Shown here: one piece after another, positions 49,482-60,855 of the stretch
Layout: every line of letters begins with the position of its first letter
Numbering within the stretch: the first letter of the stretch is position 1
NCBI RefSeq assembly: GCF_030936135.1
Contig: NC_082595.1
Location: forward strand, 9,488,930 to 9,552,929
Length of the DNA stretch: 64,000 nucleotides
DNA from: Gavia stellata
Taxonomy: Eukaryota; Chordata; Aves; Gaviiformes; Gaviidae
Direction: 5' to 3'
Made by a program: the position numbers and the translations under genes
Notes under the pieces: generated by a model
What the model was told of the DNA's origin: nothing
Seen by the model: only the letters and a program-made list of their open reading frames with translations
Databases searched by the model: none

Positions 49482-52400
49482 CCCCCGAGGACGTTGCCCA
49501 CAGCAGGGTGGGGCGACGGGCTGTGAGGGGTCTCCGAACGCCGCCCGATCGACGCTGTCCCGCAAAGGCGGCCCACCGGGGGAGCCCCGCGGTACGGCCC
49601 GGCCGGGCGGGGAGGAGAGGGCTGTGAGGAAAGCGCGGCCGGAGGGGCAGCAGGTGTCGGGTGGGGGTGTAACGGCAGCGTCAGACCTTTTATCCAAAAT
49701 CACTTTCCCGATCCCACAGAGAACCTGAGTTTTGAAAAAGAAAAGGAACGTTTTCGGGTGCTGTCCTGATGATAACCCATTCACTTGAAAAGATCTACAG
49801 AAGGATCACGGAGTGGTTTAGTATTCGCTTCTGCCCAAACTGCTTCTGGGCGTTGGGGCTTTTTTTGGAGAGCAGAAGGCAATTCAGCCCAATATTGCAC
49901 ATTTTCTACCCTAAAATAGAAACACAAAGTAAAAAGAGAACACTTTTTCTAAGTGATTTCTAGCACCGATCACTGAACGCAGATGGCAGCAGCGAAGGCT
50001 TCAGGATTTTAAAGCTGCTGTGAACGTCCGTGGGTGCCCGTGACCGGTTCCCAAAGGCCTCCTCTGGTGTTCCCCCCCCGCCCCCCGACCTGAGGCGGGG
50101 TCCGGTTTGAAACAAAATGGCGTTTCCCATCAGAGTCTGGGAATTACTCATCTGATTATTATTTCCCCTAATTAAACATCTTGCTTCTCGTCATCGTTCT
50201 GAAAATATTTACTCAAGCACTGTTGTTTTGATCATATTTAGGAAATTGAGTTAAACAAATCTTCCTTGGTAAGTTAAATAGCTCACCAATCAGCTCGCAA
50301 GAGCTCTAATTATAAATAAATATGGTGCAACAAACTCACTAGCACGTTGTTATACAAATCTCTAAACTATCCCCAGAACAAAACAAGCCATCAAATTGAT
50401 GGAACCGATCCGTCATAAATACCTCTTAACAAATGACAATTAAGCTAGAAAATTCCGTGATGAACTTCATGCACTCTTAGAAATGACTGTGCAGGTGTTA
50501 CTGAGGGGAGAGCACAGAACAGCAGAGGAGCAGGAGCTAGTGGAAGAGTGGGAAACCCCATGGTACTGGCAAATAATGAAAGCTGAGGACCAGTCTGAAC
50601 TGAAGGGGATGTCCCACTTGGTGGACAAGGGGCAAATGTTCTATAAGAACTAAATACTCATTATATGTTATATTCAGTAAGCATTTCTCATTTGACAGTA
50701 ACGTGTTACTTAATCAATTGTAGAAGTTGAAAGTTTTCAGTTACTGCAGATGCTATTACAGTGGGAACACTGACGGACAGGGAGTACTAGCATTTAAACT
50801 ATTGCATCATGGTGAATCCCGCAGGAAAGGCTTCAGCAAAACATCTTTAACCTCCAAGATTGATGGCATATTTTTCAGAAGGGGAAAATGAGTAGAGACA
50901 GCTTTCAGGGTTCTTATACAACATGCAAAATGAAAATCAGCTGGTGTGTGCAGAGCTTTTAAGATGTAGTCTGATGAATGAATGCCCGGATAGCTGAGGC
51001 TAAAAAAAAAGGAACCTGACCACCGTTGTAAACTTAAATATGAGAACATTTGTTCTGAAGCCTGTTTCTAAGAATGGTCAGATTTGTACTGTATTTCTGT
51101 TGATAAAGATTTACAAATGAATTATTTCATATTTGGCATCCTTTACTTGACTATTGCAGCAATTAACTAATTATCATGAAAGATAAAAGGACTCATGAAG
51201 AGTACAGAAACTTGCTTTTTCTTTTGCCATATCAATCTTATTTTGCACAATATCTTCATAAGTATTATATATATTAGTTATCAGAAGTAAATATAAGATA
51301 CAAAAATATTAGTAAATGTAAGATTGAAGTATAAGATACAAGAATAAGGTCAAACACTCTGAACAAAAAATAATAAGTTATAAAGGGTGTTAATAGCAAC
51401 CATCAGTTTGCCTAACACTTGTAATTATTTTTATTACTCTCTACTGGCTAGAATTCTTGAAGTCTTTCTAAGAGGCTCTCAAAATTCCCTGATTTGGAGC
51501 ACCCCATGATTTCAAGCAGAGAAAACTACCTGAGCCTTGTGAAGTGGCTTTACTGTGTCCTTGAAATTCCATTCAGTTCTTACCAAATGTTAAATATCTC
51601 CATTTATGTTTTCTCACGTGCATTCCTTACTATGATTTTTGGTAAAAGGGCCGGAACAGTAAGTAGAATACAAAAACCACTAAAGGTTGAATTCGTATTA
51701 CTGCAGCTTATGTCAGAGCACACAATGGAACAAAACCGGAAGGGAAAGAAAAGGAAAGATCTTCTGATGAGAAAATCCCACCCTGCTTGGACACTACAAG
51801 GAGCAGAAACCAGATAGAGCTTTTCCCCCATACTCTTCCTTGCCAGACTTGGAATCTGACAGGTAAAGCCTATTTCATGTATCTATATATACACACATAT
51901 GTACACACATCAAAGAGCACCTGAGGAGCTGGAGCAATCCCATTCACCCAGAGAAAGAGAGAAATGGGCCAGGTGCTCTGCATCTGACATGGTTCTAGCT
52001 TCGCATCTTCCTGTCAAGGCACTAGGCAGGCAGAAACTCTGCCAGGCTGGGGGTGAAAGAGAAGAAAGCTGGATCGTTTCCCTTAGCCTCACCTAAACCC
52101 CACCCTGTACTAAGTGATGCCTCTTGCCTCTGGAAAACAAAATCCTCCATCTTTGCTAATGCAAGTAGGTAACTGGGAAGGTGGCAGTTTAGGTGTTAGT
52201 ACTGGAGTTGCAAGGTCAAGTCTACGCTAATAAAGCCCAGTGAGCTACTGTTGTAAAATACAATGTTTGGTTTCTTATACACTCTTAGATTTCCTATCCT
52301 TCATACAATTACGTTTCTCACATATCTTGTTCAGTGAACAGAACAAATGTAAAGGAGGGCACCATTAGGATGCATAGTGAACCTTACACCTTAGATTCTT

Positions 52401-52719
52401 TAACTGTCTACTTTTCACTCTTAAAAAAGTTGAAGTGACCTGCACAATCTTTTTTACAGTTTGTTAGCAAAATCAGAAACCACAGCATACCACAAATTCT
52501 AAACTATAACTTTGTTCCTGAAGAAAATGGGATGTTTCTCTAGTGAGTATTATAGTATTTCTTACCTACTAAGGGAAATTGCTACTGAAATCTTAATGTT
52601 GACTAGGATCAACTGGTTGAACATATTAGTGGATAAAATACCTACAGCTGCTCTATTTTTTGGTGATCACATTGTCTAGTATAGCCTACTAAACACCATT
52701 GGGTAGGTTTCCTAGTACT

Positions 52720-52795
52720 GAAAAGGTGACTGAGGTTACCTGGCTTGTCTAAGGTGACACAGTGAATCATATGCAGGTGCTGGACAGGAACCCAT
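52720..52795 (+). mobile_element. MIR-like SINE relic
   Basis: The pattern 'actgaggttacctggcttgt' then 'ctaaggtgacacagtgaatc' and 'ggacaggaaccca' resembles the MIR/CORE-SINE consensus segment 'ttgcccaaggtcacacagc ... ggattcaaaccca'. It is ancient and strongly diverged. Confidence 0.5.
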
Positions 52796-54679
52796 GGGTA
52801 CTCTGTGGCAGCTAAAAACACCTTGAGGCAATGTTGCCACACTCCCACCACCCTTCCTGTTCCCCACTTGCTTGCTGCCACTGCTCCCTTATGACAGCTT
52901 TGGTGCTGATCTGAACTTTCAGGAGAGATGGTTTAACTGGTAAGGGGTATTACACTAGGCAAAGACCTTTCTGATAACATCAGCTTGGGTCTCCAAACTG
53001 CTGCACTGTGGGATCAGATAAATGCCTGATCCAGCTCAACAGATGGACAGGGATATGCAGGAGAGAGTGGACAGGACTGTGGCGACACCAGCTTAGATCA
53101 GTTAAAACATTATGTAACAAGACCTTAAGTTCCATGCTCTAATCCCTAACACCTATCTGTCAGAAATGATAGTAAGAAACCTTCCCACAGTAAATGCATT
53201 CTTGTGTTTTATAGCTTGTGTGTTTTACAAGGGTAAAACTATCCTACAGCTTCTTCTTTCATTTAAGTGTCTGTTATATACTAAGTGCAATTACTCTGAA
53301 TAATTTTCATCACAGGAAAATATTCTCTGACCTTTGCATGCAGTGTAGCATTATTGTGATTTTTAATAATCTACACACTTCTGCAGAAGTGTTAACCTCT
53401 GAATTTAAAGCTGGTGAGCAGTTACACAGATAGACTCATTACCACAAACAACAGTAAAATTATTTAACAATATAAAGAATTGAAAACAAGGGGGAGGGTT
53501 GTTAGTTGTTTAACACTTGTTAGTATAGTGGAAGGGTGGAGGAAGAAAGCAAACATATAAAAAATGTTTGTTATTTAAGTGCACACATACTGTTTTGACC
53601 TGAGGAACTGTGAAAGGTTTGCAGCTATAGCAATGGTTACAGTAGTGAACAGGTATTTATGTCTGTCTTTCCTGTTCTAAAAACATTATTTTTAAACACT
53701 GTGAATACAGACATTAATATAATGCTTAAAGAATACTGTGCAGTGAAGAAAATGATAAATAATTACAGCAATTATGTTATGATATGACATATCAAGTCCA
53801 TATTGTCTAGGGATTCAAATTACCAGTTACTGAACTGTATATAAGATTGGAACTCTTTTTTTTTTCCTTAATGGTAAATTCCCATTCTCTATAGTTCTGC
53901 TGCCAGCTAGAAATAGCAATACCAAGCAAATCTTTCACACTGCAGATATTAACACCAAAAAATACATTCATGATACTATCAAATACAGCAATATCTTATG
54001 GGCAAGGAGTTACCAGGTTTCAGGAGGCATTTAGTAAGATGGGAACCTATTTCCTTTATGGCCCACTCCTCCCTGACTTTCATGGGTCCATAGCTTGCAT
54101 CTTCTTTGGCCCCCATTTTTCTTGGGACTGTACTCTTAACCATACACAGGCACATCTACTCTGAGTATCATTCTCTGAGAGAGAAAAGTGGTTAAGACAT
54201 AAGTGCACTACATATGAACTAAAAGGCATACACCTTTCATAGCCATCTCTGCCTCTTTCCATCTTTACGACCAACTATTTTTTTTAAATAGGGCATGTAG
54301 AACATGCCTGCTAGTAAGTTACGTTACCTCTTTTTCTTGTTAGGGCTCTCTAGATCTGATTTTTCTTTGGTTTACATTCAGTAATTTCCTCCCTCTATCA
54401 CCTTTAACTCTTAACTTTTTTTTTAACTACTTTTTAATTTCTCTTTTCCTCAAAAGCCAACTCTCAAAGCGGTATGTGGCCATCTTCTGCACGATTGCCT
54501 TCAAAAGTCTGAGTTTTGCTTCTTTGTTGACCTCTCTGTTCTAAGTTCTTGATCATTTATCATGGCTGCCCTTGCTGTGCCTAATCTCCATTTGAACATC
54601 CCATTCCTATGAACTACCTAAATTAAAGCCTTGAGCTCATACTTTGTTTCTCTTTTTTTATGGCCTCTATAGTTCTTTA

Positions 54680-54726
54680 TTATACACATATATTTATTAT
54701 ATATAGCTTTATATATAGTTATATAA
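54680..54726. repeat. AT-rich simple repeat (TATATA/TTATTA)
   Basis: Interrupted tatacacatatatttattat and atatatagttatata tracts in intergenic DNA. Confidence 0.7.
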
Positions 54727-57149
54727 CATTTATGTAGGTATTATCTGAGAATCTATGCTTGCTTCTTATTGTGTTCAGCTACTGGTCAAATCTTTTATCA
54801 GTCAGTGAAATAATTAAGAACATCATCTACACCATTCATGACAAAGTAATCATATTTCTTATTTGCTTCTACCTATCTTAATGCTGTCTCTAAAATCTTC
54901 CAGTGTTTCTCTGGTACAAGGTTGAATAGATAAGACAAAGGTACGCCTCGTTATCTTACACACATCGTAACCACCTCAACATTACTTCTGCCATTTTTGC
55001 AGGCAAGTTCTAGAGTGAGTTTTCAGTCACCCAACTAACTGCAGTGGGAAACCCATCTCAAACAGCCATAGTTTATGAACCACTAACTGAAATGATCCAA
55101 TAGAATAAATAAAGATGCAAGGGGAAAACAACTGCATTATGTATCTTAATGACTTTGGTTATCACTTGATCTCCTCACCTCTTCCAAGTTTAAATTCTAA
55201 CAGCTTTATTGGTATTTCTCATACCATTTTTGTATTAGTCCTTTCCAGGGAAATGTTTGTGTGTGGTTTAAATCTTTCCAGGGTATCTAGTGTATCATGC
55301 AAATGATAGCGTAGGAAAGAATCAATATTTATGTATACCTCTCAGCATTCCCAAATTGCTCTAACTCAGAGCAATTTTCCTGTTAATTTTGACCAAAAGT
55401 GAGAATGTATATTGTTTCTAAAAAGCCCTGATTCTCAGACTAGCTGAGGTTTTATTCTTTTACAATGCACTTCACTGTTAATTTCAGAAAGTCTTAAAAT
55501 TCAGAGTTTCACAGTACTCTCATATCCAAGCATGATCTTACACCCAGAGATAAGCAAACATTAATGGCTCAATTGAAGTTACACAAGTTTGTGACAGTCC
55601 CAAAACCACATTTTAGGTTATAACATTAGCTCTTTGCTTTCTCAAGAAACCATGTATCTCTAAGTGGCAACAAAATATTTTCAGCTGGGTGCCTACAGTC
55701 AGGCACTTAGATCCATGCTGAGACACACAAAGATTATGATTATCAGAAGCAGGCAGCCACTAAAATACCTACAAATCAGTGGTGTATGCTGACTTTGAGG
55801 CATGCTGCTAAATTAACCTCTGTTAAAAGCTAGTGAATTTTTTTTTGCTCAGGAGACCAGTGTTGTCAGAAATCTGAAGACCTAATGACCATGCTAAATG
55901 ATGCATTTAAAAGTACCCAAATTGATAATCCATGAAAACTGGAAAAATGTTACTCATTCTGTCGTAGGACTATTCTAGCTTGGACAGCAGTAATAGTTGC
56001 CTAGAAAGGTATATTGCTCGTCTAAATCCGTTTCCGAGTTTTTACAACTGTGGAATCAAAAGTTCATTACTCAGAAACACTAAAAAGTTTTTCATTTTAC
56101 AATTCTTAGTGAAGAGCTGAAAAAAGGCACAGGTATTAAGTCCTCAGGCAGAATATGACTCTAAGCAAACTAGAATATTCAACATAGCATAGTTTATTTG
56201 CACAGATAATCAACCAAGACTTTTTTTGGTCTACAAAACTGGGTGCTGGCTTACTTGTGATAAGCCGTAGAGTACTGTAACATGTTAGCTCATGCTTGGT
56301 GGCAACAGGTTTGTTTTCCAAGATTGTGTAATCCAAATTCCTTTTCTAAGAGATGATTTTTGAGAAGCACTATTAAATGGAATAATTAATGAGAGCACAG
56401 AATACTAGAGAAGTAAACCTTTTTTGTTTGCTTGTGGTAAGCTTCACACATTAAAAGTATCAATTTATAACAAACGAATATGATTTTAGGAGTGGGAATT
56501 TCTGCTAGTGCACTAAGTTTCTGGTTACGTTACAATCAGGTCAGTGTACCCAGCTGTAGCACATGACAGAGATTTTAGGAACACAGTTAGGGTCACATTT
56601 ACAATACAAATTGGGAATGTGTTGCAACTGCATTCTTTGATTTGATTGTAATGTAGATGACTGTAAGGCTAATTAAACATCATCTACTTTTCACAGGAGA
56701 AACCACCAGCTGTTGCTTAAGCACAGTTTAAAGACAGTTTTATACGAAACAGGTTATGACATGGTTTCACCAACCAACAAGGACTGAGATTTTTCCGTGT
56801 TACAACAAGACTCTAGAATTACTTTAGCCTTGGTTTAAACACATTCAAAATATGTTTAATACAGGTCTTGCTAGCAAGGTGCTAAGACACTTCAAAATTC
56901 ATTGCACATAGCTTCAGTTAACACTGACATAATAATACATAAATGTCTCCTGTATTTTAACCCAGATAAAATCAGTTTTCCTCTGGTGATAGTTAACCAT
57001 TTGGTCAAGCTGAATGCTGTTGGGCTTTATTTTCACAAGGGTTTTGAGACAACATTCAGGCCTGTCAAATCCACAATTTGGAAAAAAAAAATCATGTCTC
57101 TGTCCTATACAGTGCTTTCATCTGCAAATCAAAAAGCACCTTCTTAAGA

Positions 57150-57225
57150 TCACTATCATTATCTCAATTTTCAGAGAAGAAAACTAAGACACAGGGATGT
57201 GCTGCTACATGCCCAAGATCAGACC
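57150..57225 (+). mobile_element. MIR-like SINE relic
   Basis: 'atctcaattttcagagaaga' then 'aaactaagacacaggga' and 'acatgcccaagatca' tracks the MIR core (tttacagatgaggaaactga ggcacagagagg ... cttgcccaaggtca). The match is clearer than at 52.7 kb. Confidence 0.6.
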
Positions 57226-58235
57226 AAAGACTGGTAGCTAAGGTAACTGAGGTACAGTCTTATGTCAACAAGTTGTTTCCCATCTACTCTACTATTTGGT
57301 AGAGTACCTTAATATAATAATCCTGATTAAATTGTAGAAGGAACCAGTATAAAAATTAACTTATACCAGAGCAGAGGGAATATTTTGGAGGTAAAGTCCA
57401 TAAATAATTACAGCAAGTCAGTAAAGTCTCTAAATATGATTTAGAGTTGTCACCTTTTCAGAAAAAAAAATAAATTGCTGTAACATGATTCCCTAGCAAC
57501 AGAGAAAGATAATACCTAATCCAGCCTACATATGACTGATAGAAGACTAACCATCAAAGTTTTCTGGACAAATTTGAACCAGCACAGGGATTTGGAACCA
57601 AATCAATGATTTGTATCATTTTAACAACCCATTTTTGAAACAGCGTGAGGAACATCTAGTTTTAGTATTTTATGAAACCACTCCCCAAGTAGCAGGTAGA
57701 AACTGTTGGGTTTAATCCCAGGGTCATATACTCCTAACAGCTCTTTGGGAACAAAGATGTATGTAAAGATTCCAGGTTTCAGTGGTCCTAGAAAGCAGTA
57801 GTAGCACCAACACAACAGATTTCCTTATGGAAGATTCTTTGCAATAACTGGCTATAATCTCTGGGAAGCTTGCTATTTCCAAAGCACCTACTGCTACAAT
57901 CTCTGAGATTAATCTCAGACATTAATCACCACATTAAGTAATCTCATGAAAAAGTAGTGATCTTCGCTATTCCCAGTTTCAGGAGTTTCTCTAGGCTGGG
58001 TAGGTTTGAAATATATTTCATTTTGCAGAGTTTGTTGAGCTGACCTTTCAGTAAAAGCTCTTGCTGACAAGTAGTCTGATTTTATTTATTCTAGGTGGTT
58101 GTATTTCTTCTAGGGGACCCCATCCTGTGGGTAACCAATACATAAAATCTCCCCTCCAAATATTCCCACCTGTCAGCATGTTTATGCTTCTTGCAACATT
58201 ATTTCATTTGCAGTTAAGGTCATTAAATAAGTTGA

Positions 58236-58332
58236 CTTAGAATCATAGAATCCTTTAGGTTGGAAAAGACCTTTAAGATCATTAAGTCCAACTGTAAACC
58301 TAACCCTGCTAAGTCCACCACTCAACTTCAAA
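58236..58332 (-). mobile_element. CR1 LINE 3'-end fragment, minus orientation
   Basis: Reading plus, 'agaatcatagaatcctttag' and 'gttggaaaagacctttaaga' then 'tcattaagtccaactgtaaa' is the reverse complement of the avian CR1 3' end, including the terminal ATTCTATGATTCT-type repeat. 5'-truncated. Confidence 0.93.
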
Positions 58333-58334
58333 TG

Positions 58335-58620
58335 CAGAGAGACCTGCGAAAGTGAAAGTGACCAGCTGCAAACCAGGAATTAGACTAAAAGACTTAAGGT
58401 AGCCAGCACACGATCGAGGCACAGATGCAAAAGTCAGTATTTATTGTCTTGGAAACAACATCCTTACACCTGCCTCAGCATGGGGAGAACCTGACAGGAG
58501 CCAAACAAGTTAAACCCTAGTTTTGATGCATGCCACCCTCTCATGCAACTTCCCACTCAGTAGGGGAAAGCCCTTTTCTGGCATAAAGCTAAACTGTGTA
58601 AATTCAGAGTACAGCGGCTC
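58335..58620 (-). mobile_element. Possible solitary LTR remnant
   Basis: On the minus strand an AATAAA near 58440-58446 is followed within about 20-60 nt by 'gcatctgtgcctcgatcgtg' and 'tgctggctacctt', a layout like the R-U5 part of an avian endogenous retrovirus LTR. It abuts a CR1 fragment. I could not define terminal TG...CA ends or target duplications, so the call is weak. No retroviral coding sequence is present. Confidence 0.25.
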
Positions 58621-60136
58621 TATGATCCATCTTATCATCTCATTCTGACACCTGATGTTTCTTCCAGATTGTTACTCAAAGCTCTGTATCTACACGTGGT
58701 CAAGTATAATTGAAGTTAAAATCTTAAATGGTGTCACTTCTTACTGCCTCAGTGTAGCTGTATGTAAAATGAGTATAATTACTTACTTCATTAAGGTGTG
58801 GTGTTTGTAAAATGTTTGAGTCTCAGATGAAAAGGACTTTCCTTGCAAAATGTAATTATAATATTATTGTGCCAGAGGTAAGGCATAGGCCTGTGATTCC
58901 ACATACGGTATTTAAATACAATTACTTATCTATCAAAATCAAGAATCTGTGCTATTTCTCCCTCTTTCAGCTCCTGATCCTCTTACCATTATTAACCTGA
59001 GTAATCCTGACTGCAACGAATCTGCTCACGTACTCCTTCAGTAAGGTGTACAAGTAGCAAAAAAGGACAGCAACTCAAAAACAGTATCAATTCTCATTTA
59101 TTACTATTTTTCATAACTTCCCCTGTTTGTAAGAGTCCTTAAGTTCTGGTGTCACAGTTTTAGAGGGATACCTCCCTTTGACATTTCTGCAGGTGCCTAC
59201 TGGTACCAGAAGTACTTGCATACACTTTTCAGAACGTGGATAATTTTAAATAAATGTAGTCTAAAGCAAAACTATTTTTGCAAATTGGCCAGCAGCTATG
59301 ACACGCAAGAGCATCAACACATCATTTCTAATAGTCACACCCTTCCTAAGTCTGGTGTGATCCCTTCAACATCTCTTGGTAGCCCCAACCTTCCTGACGG
59401 TACTCATTGCGTGGTGCGCTCTCTGCCCCTTCTCTCTCTTACAGCAGACATCAGAAGGGCTTTCCCACAACTGCCAAGCACCAAGCGTCCTGGGCATTTC
59501 ATGTAATTACCAACTACCACATTACAAACCAACTTCAGGTTTTCTCGTGCTTGCTTTCCAGCAAGGCACGTGCATGACGGCAGCACCGCGGGTGTTTTTC
59601 CACGTCTCATGCAGCAGCCCTCAGCACAGCTGGAGGAGCAGGGGTAACCACCCTTCTAGAAACGAGGGTCACAGAGCGAGCGGGACACCAAAAGGGCCGA
59701 AATGGGAAAAGCAGGAGGAGTGAAGATAGGGAGGGCAGGAGCAGAGACGATGCTGCAATGCAAGACCGAGGGAGGTGAATAGGGGGTTGTGGAAGGGCAG
59801 AAGAGGGGCAACAGGGAAGCAGGGCGGCACCCTGCCTACGTAGAGGAGGGCTGGAAGGGAAAGCGCAGGAGCTTCAAGGCCCACGCGTGCGAAGGCTGCC
59901 TTAGCGCCGCTCCCCGCCCCGAGTCCTTCTGGGGGTGCTCCGCTCGCCCCGGGCTGCCGCAGCGCCTCCCTCCCGGCCGCACCGCGCCGGGCTCGCCCCT
60001 GCGCGGCCCCCACCCGCCGCGGGCCGGGCCGACACGTGTGCGGAACCCAACGGCGGGTCGCGGCCGGCCCGGGCCCGGCGCCGACACGCGCGGCGGGAGG
60101 GGTGGGGAAGGAGCCGGTTCCCCCCGGCGGGGAGGT

Positions 60137-60160
60137 GGGACGGGACGGGACGGGACGGGA
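60137..60160. repeat. (GGGAC)n pentanucleotide repeat
   Basis: Nearly five perfect GGGAC units inside the CpG island. Confidence 0.9.
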
Positions 60161-60399
60161 GAGGAAGGCGCCCCACGCCTGGCAACTCTGCCATCCTCGG
60201 GAGAGCTGCAGCCGGCACCCGCCCGGATTGGCAGGAGTCTGTGCCCTCCTCTTCCTCCCTCCTTTTCCCTCCTCCGCGGGGTGGGTTTCAGCCCTCCTCC
60301 TTCCTTGGGAAGGGGGGGAATAGTTTTAAAAAAAAAAAAAAAGAAAAAATAGAGAAAAGAAATCCCAAGTCGCGTCCCCGACGTCTCCGGGCCCCGCGG

Positions 60400-60855
60400 C
60401 CGCAGCGGCCGCCCCACATTCCTGGCATTCCTGGGCCGTGACTCCCCGCGCCGCCCCAGCCCGGCCCCGGCCTCGCCGCCTCCGGCTCGCTCGCTCGCCC
60501 GCCCGCCCGCCCGCCGGCCTCGCTCGCCCCCGCGGGACACCAGTCCCCTCCCTCCCGCCGTGCCTCCCTCCTTCCCGCACCCCGCGGGCGGCAGCAGGAG
60601 CTCAGGGCGCCCCGGCCCCCTGCGCCGCCACCGGCGGCCCCAGCTCCCGGCCGCCCCGCCGAAGTTCCCCGCGGTGGCCGGGCCGGGGCAGCGGGAGCGG
60701 GTCTCCCTCCCCGCCGCCCCCGGGGAGCGGCCCCCCGCGCCCCCCGCCCGCGCCGCGTCCCGCCGGCAGCCGCCGCCTTCCGGGCCGGGAGAGCCGCCTC
60801 CCGCGGGAGCGCACAAAGCCGGAGCCGCCGCGCTGCCCGAGCGGCCGCCGAGCAG
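60400..60855 (+). other. PTPN14: Putative non-coding first exon of PTPN14 (5' UTR)
   Basis: A consensus donor, GAGCAG|GTAAGGAG, ends the CpG-rich segment at 60855 on the plus strand. No recognisable PTPN14 N-terminus (FERM domain) is encoded here, which fits the human gene, where translation starts in exon 2. The assignment comes from vertebrate gene order: PTPN14 lies upstream of and divergent from CENPF. PTPN14 is a cytoplasmic FERM-domain tyrosine phosphatase that restrains YAP. The start of the exon is not determinable. Confidence 0.45.

Larger units (their letters stand above)
48780..49660. other. CpG island at the CENPF 5' end
   Basis: Dense CG dinucleotides and high GC content sit between AT-rich flanks. 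The island covers the probable first exon and the promoter. Long open frames on both strands here reflect GC richness and do not resemble proteins. Confidence 0.85.
49760..58230. other. Intergenic region between CENPF and the next CpG-island gene
   Basis: AT-rich DNA with no supported coding exon. It holds a small GC-rich patch at about 49970-50150, two MIR-like relics, TA/CA simple repeats and ordinary unique sequence. Open frames here are short and unrelated to known proteins. Confidence 0.6.

Noticed and set aside
49152..49784. A 210-codon minus-strand frame over the CENPF promoter
   Set aside because: It lies across CCAAT boxes and the CpG island upstream of CENPF, has no homology and no supporting splice structure.
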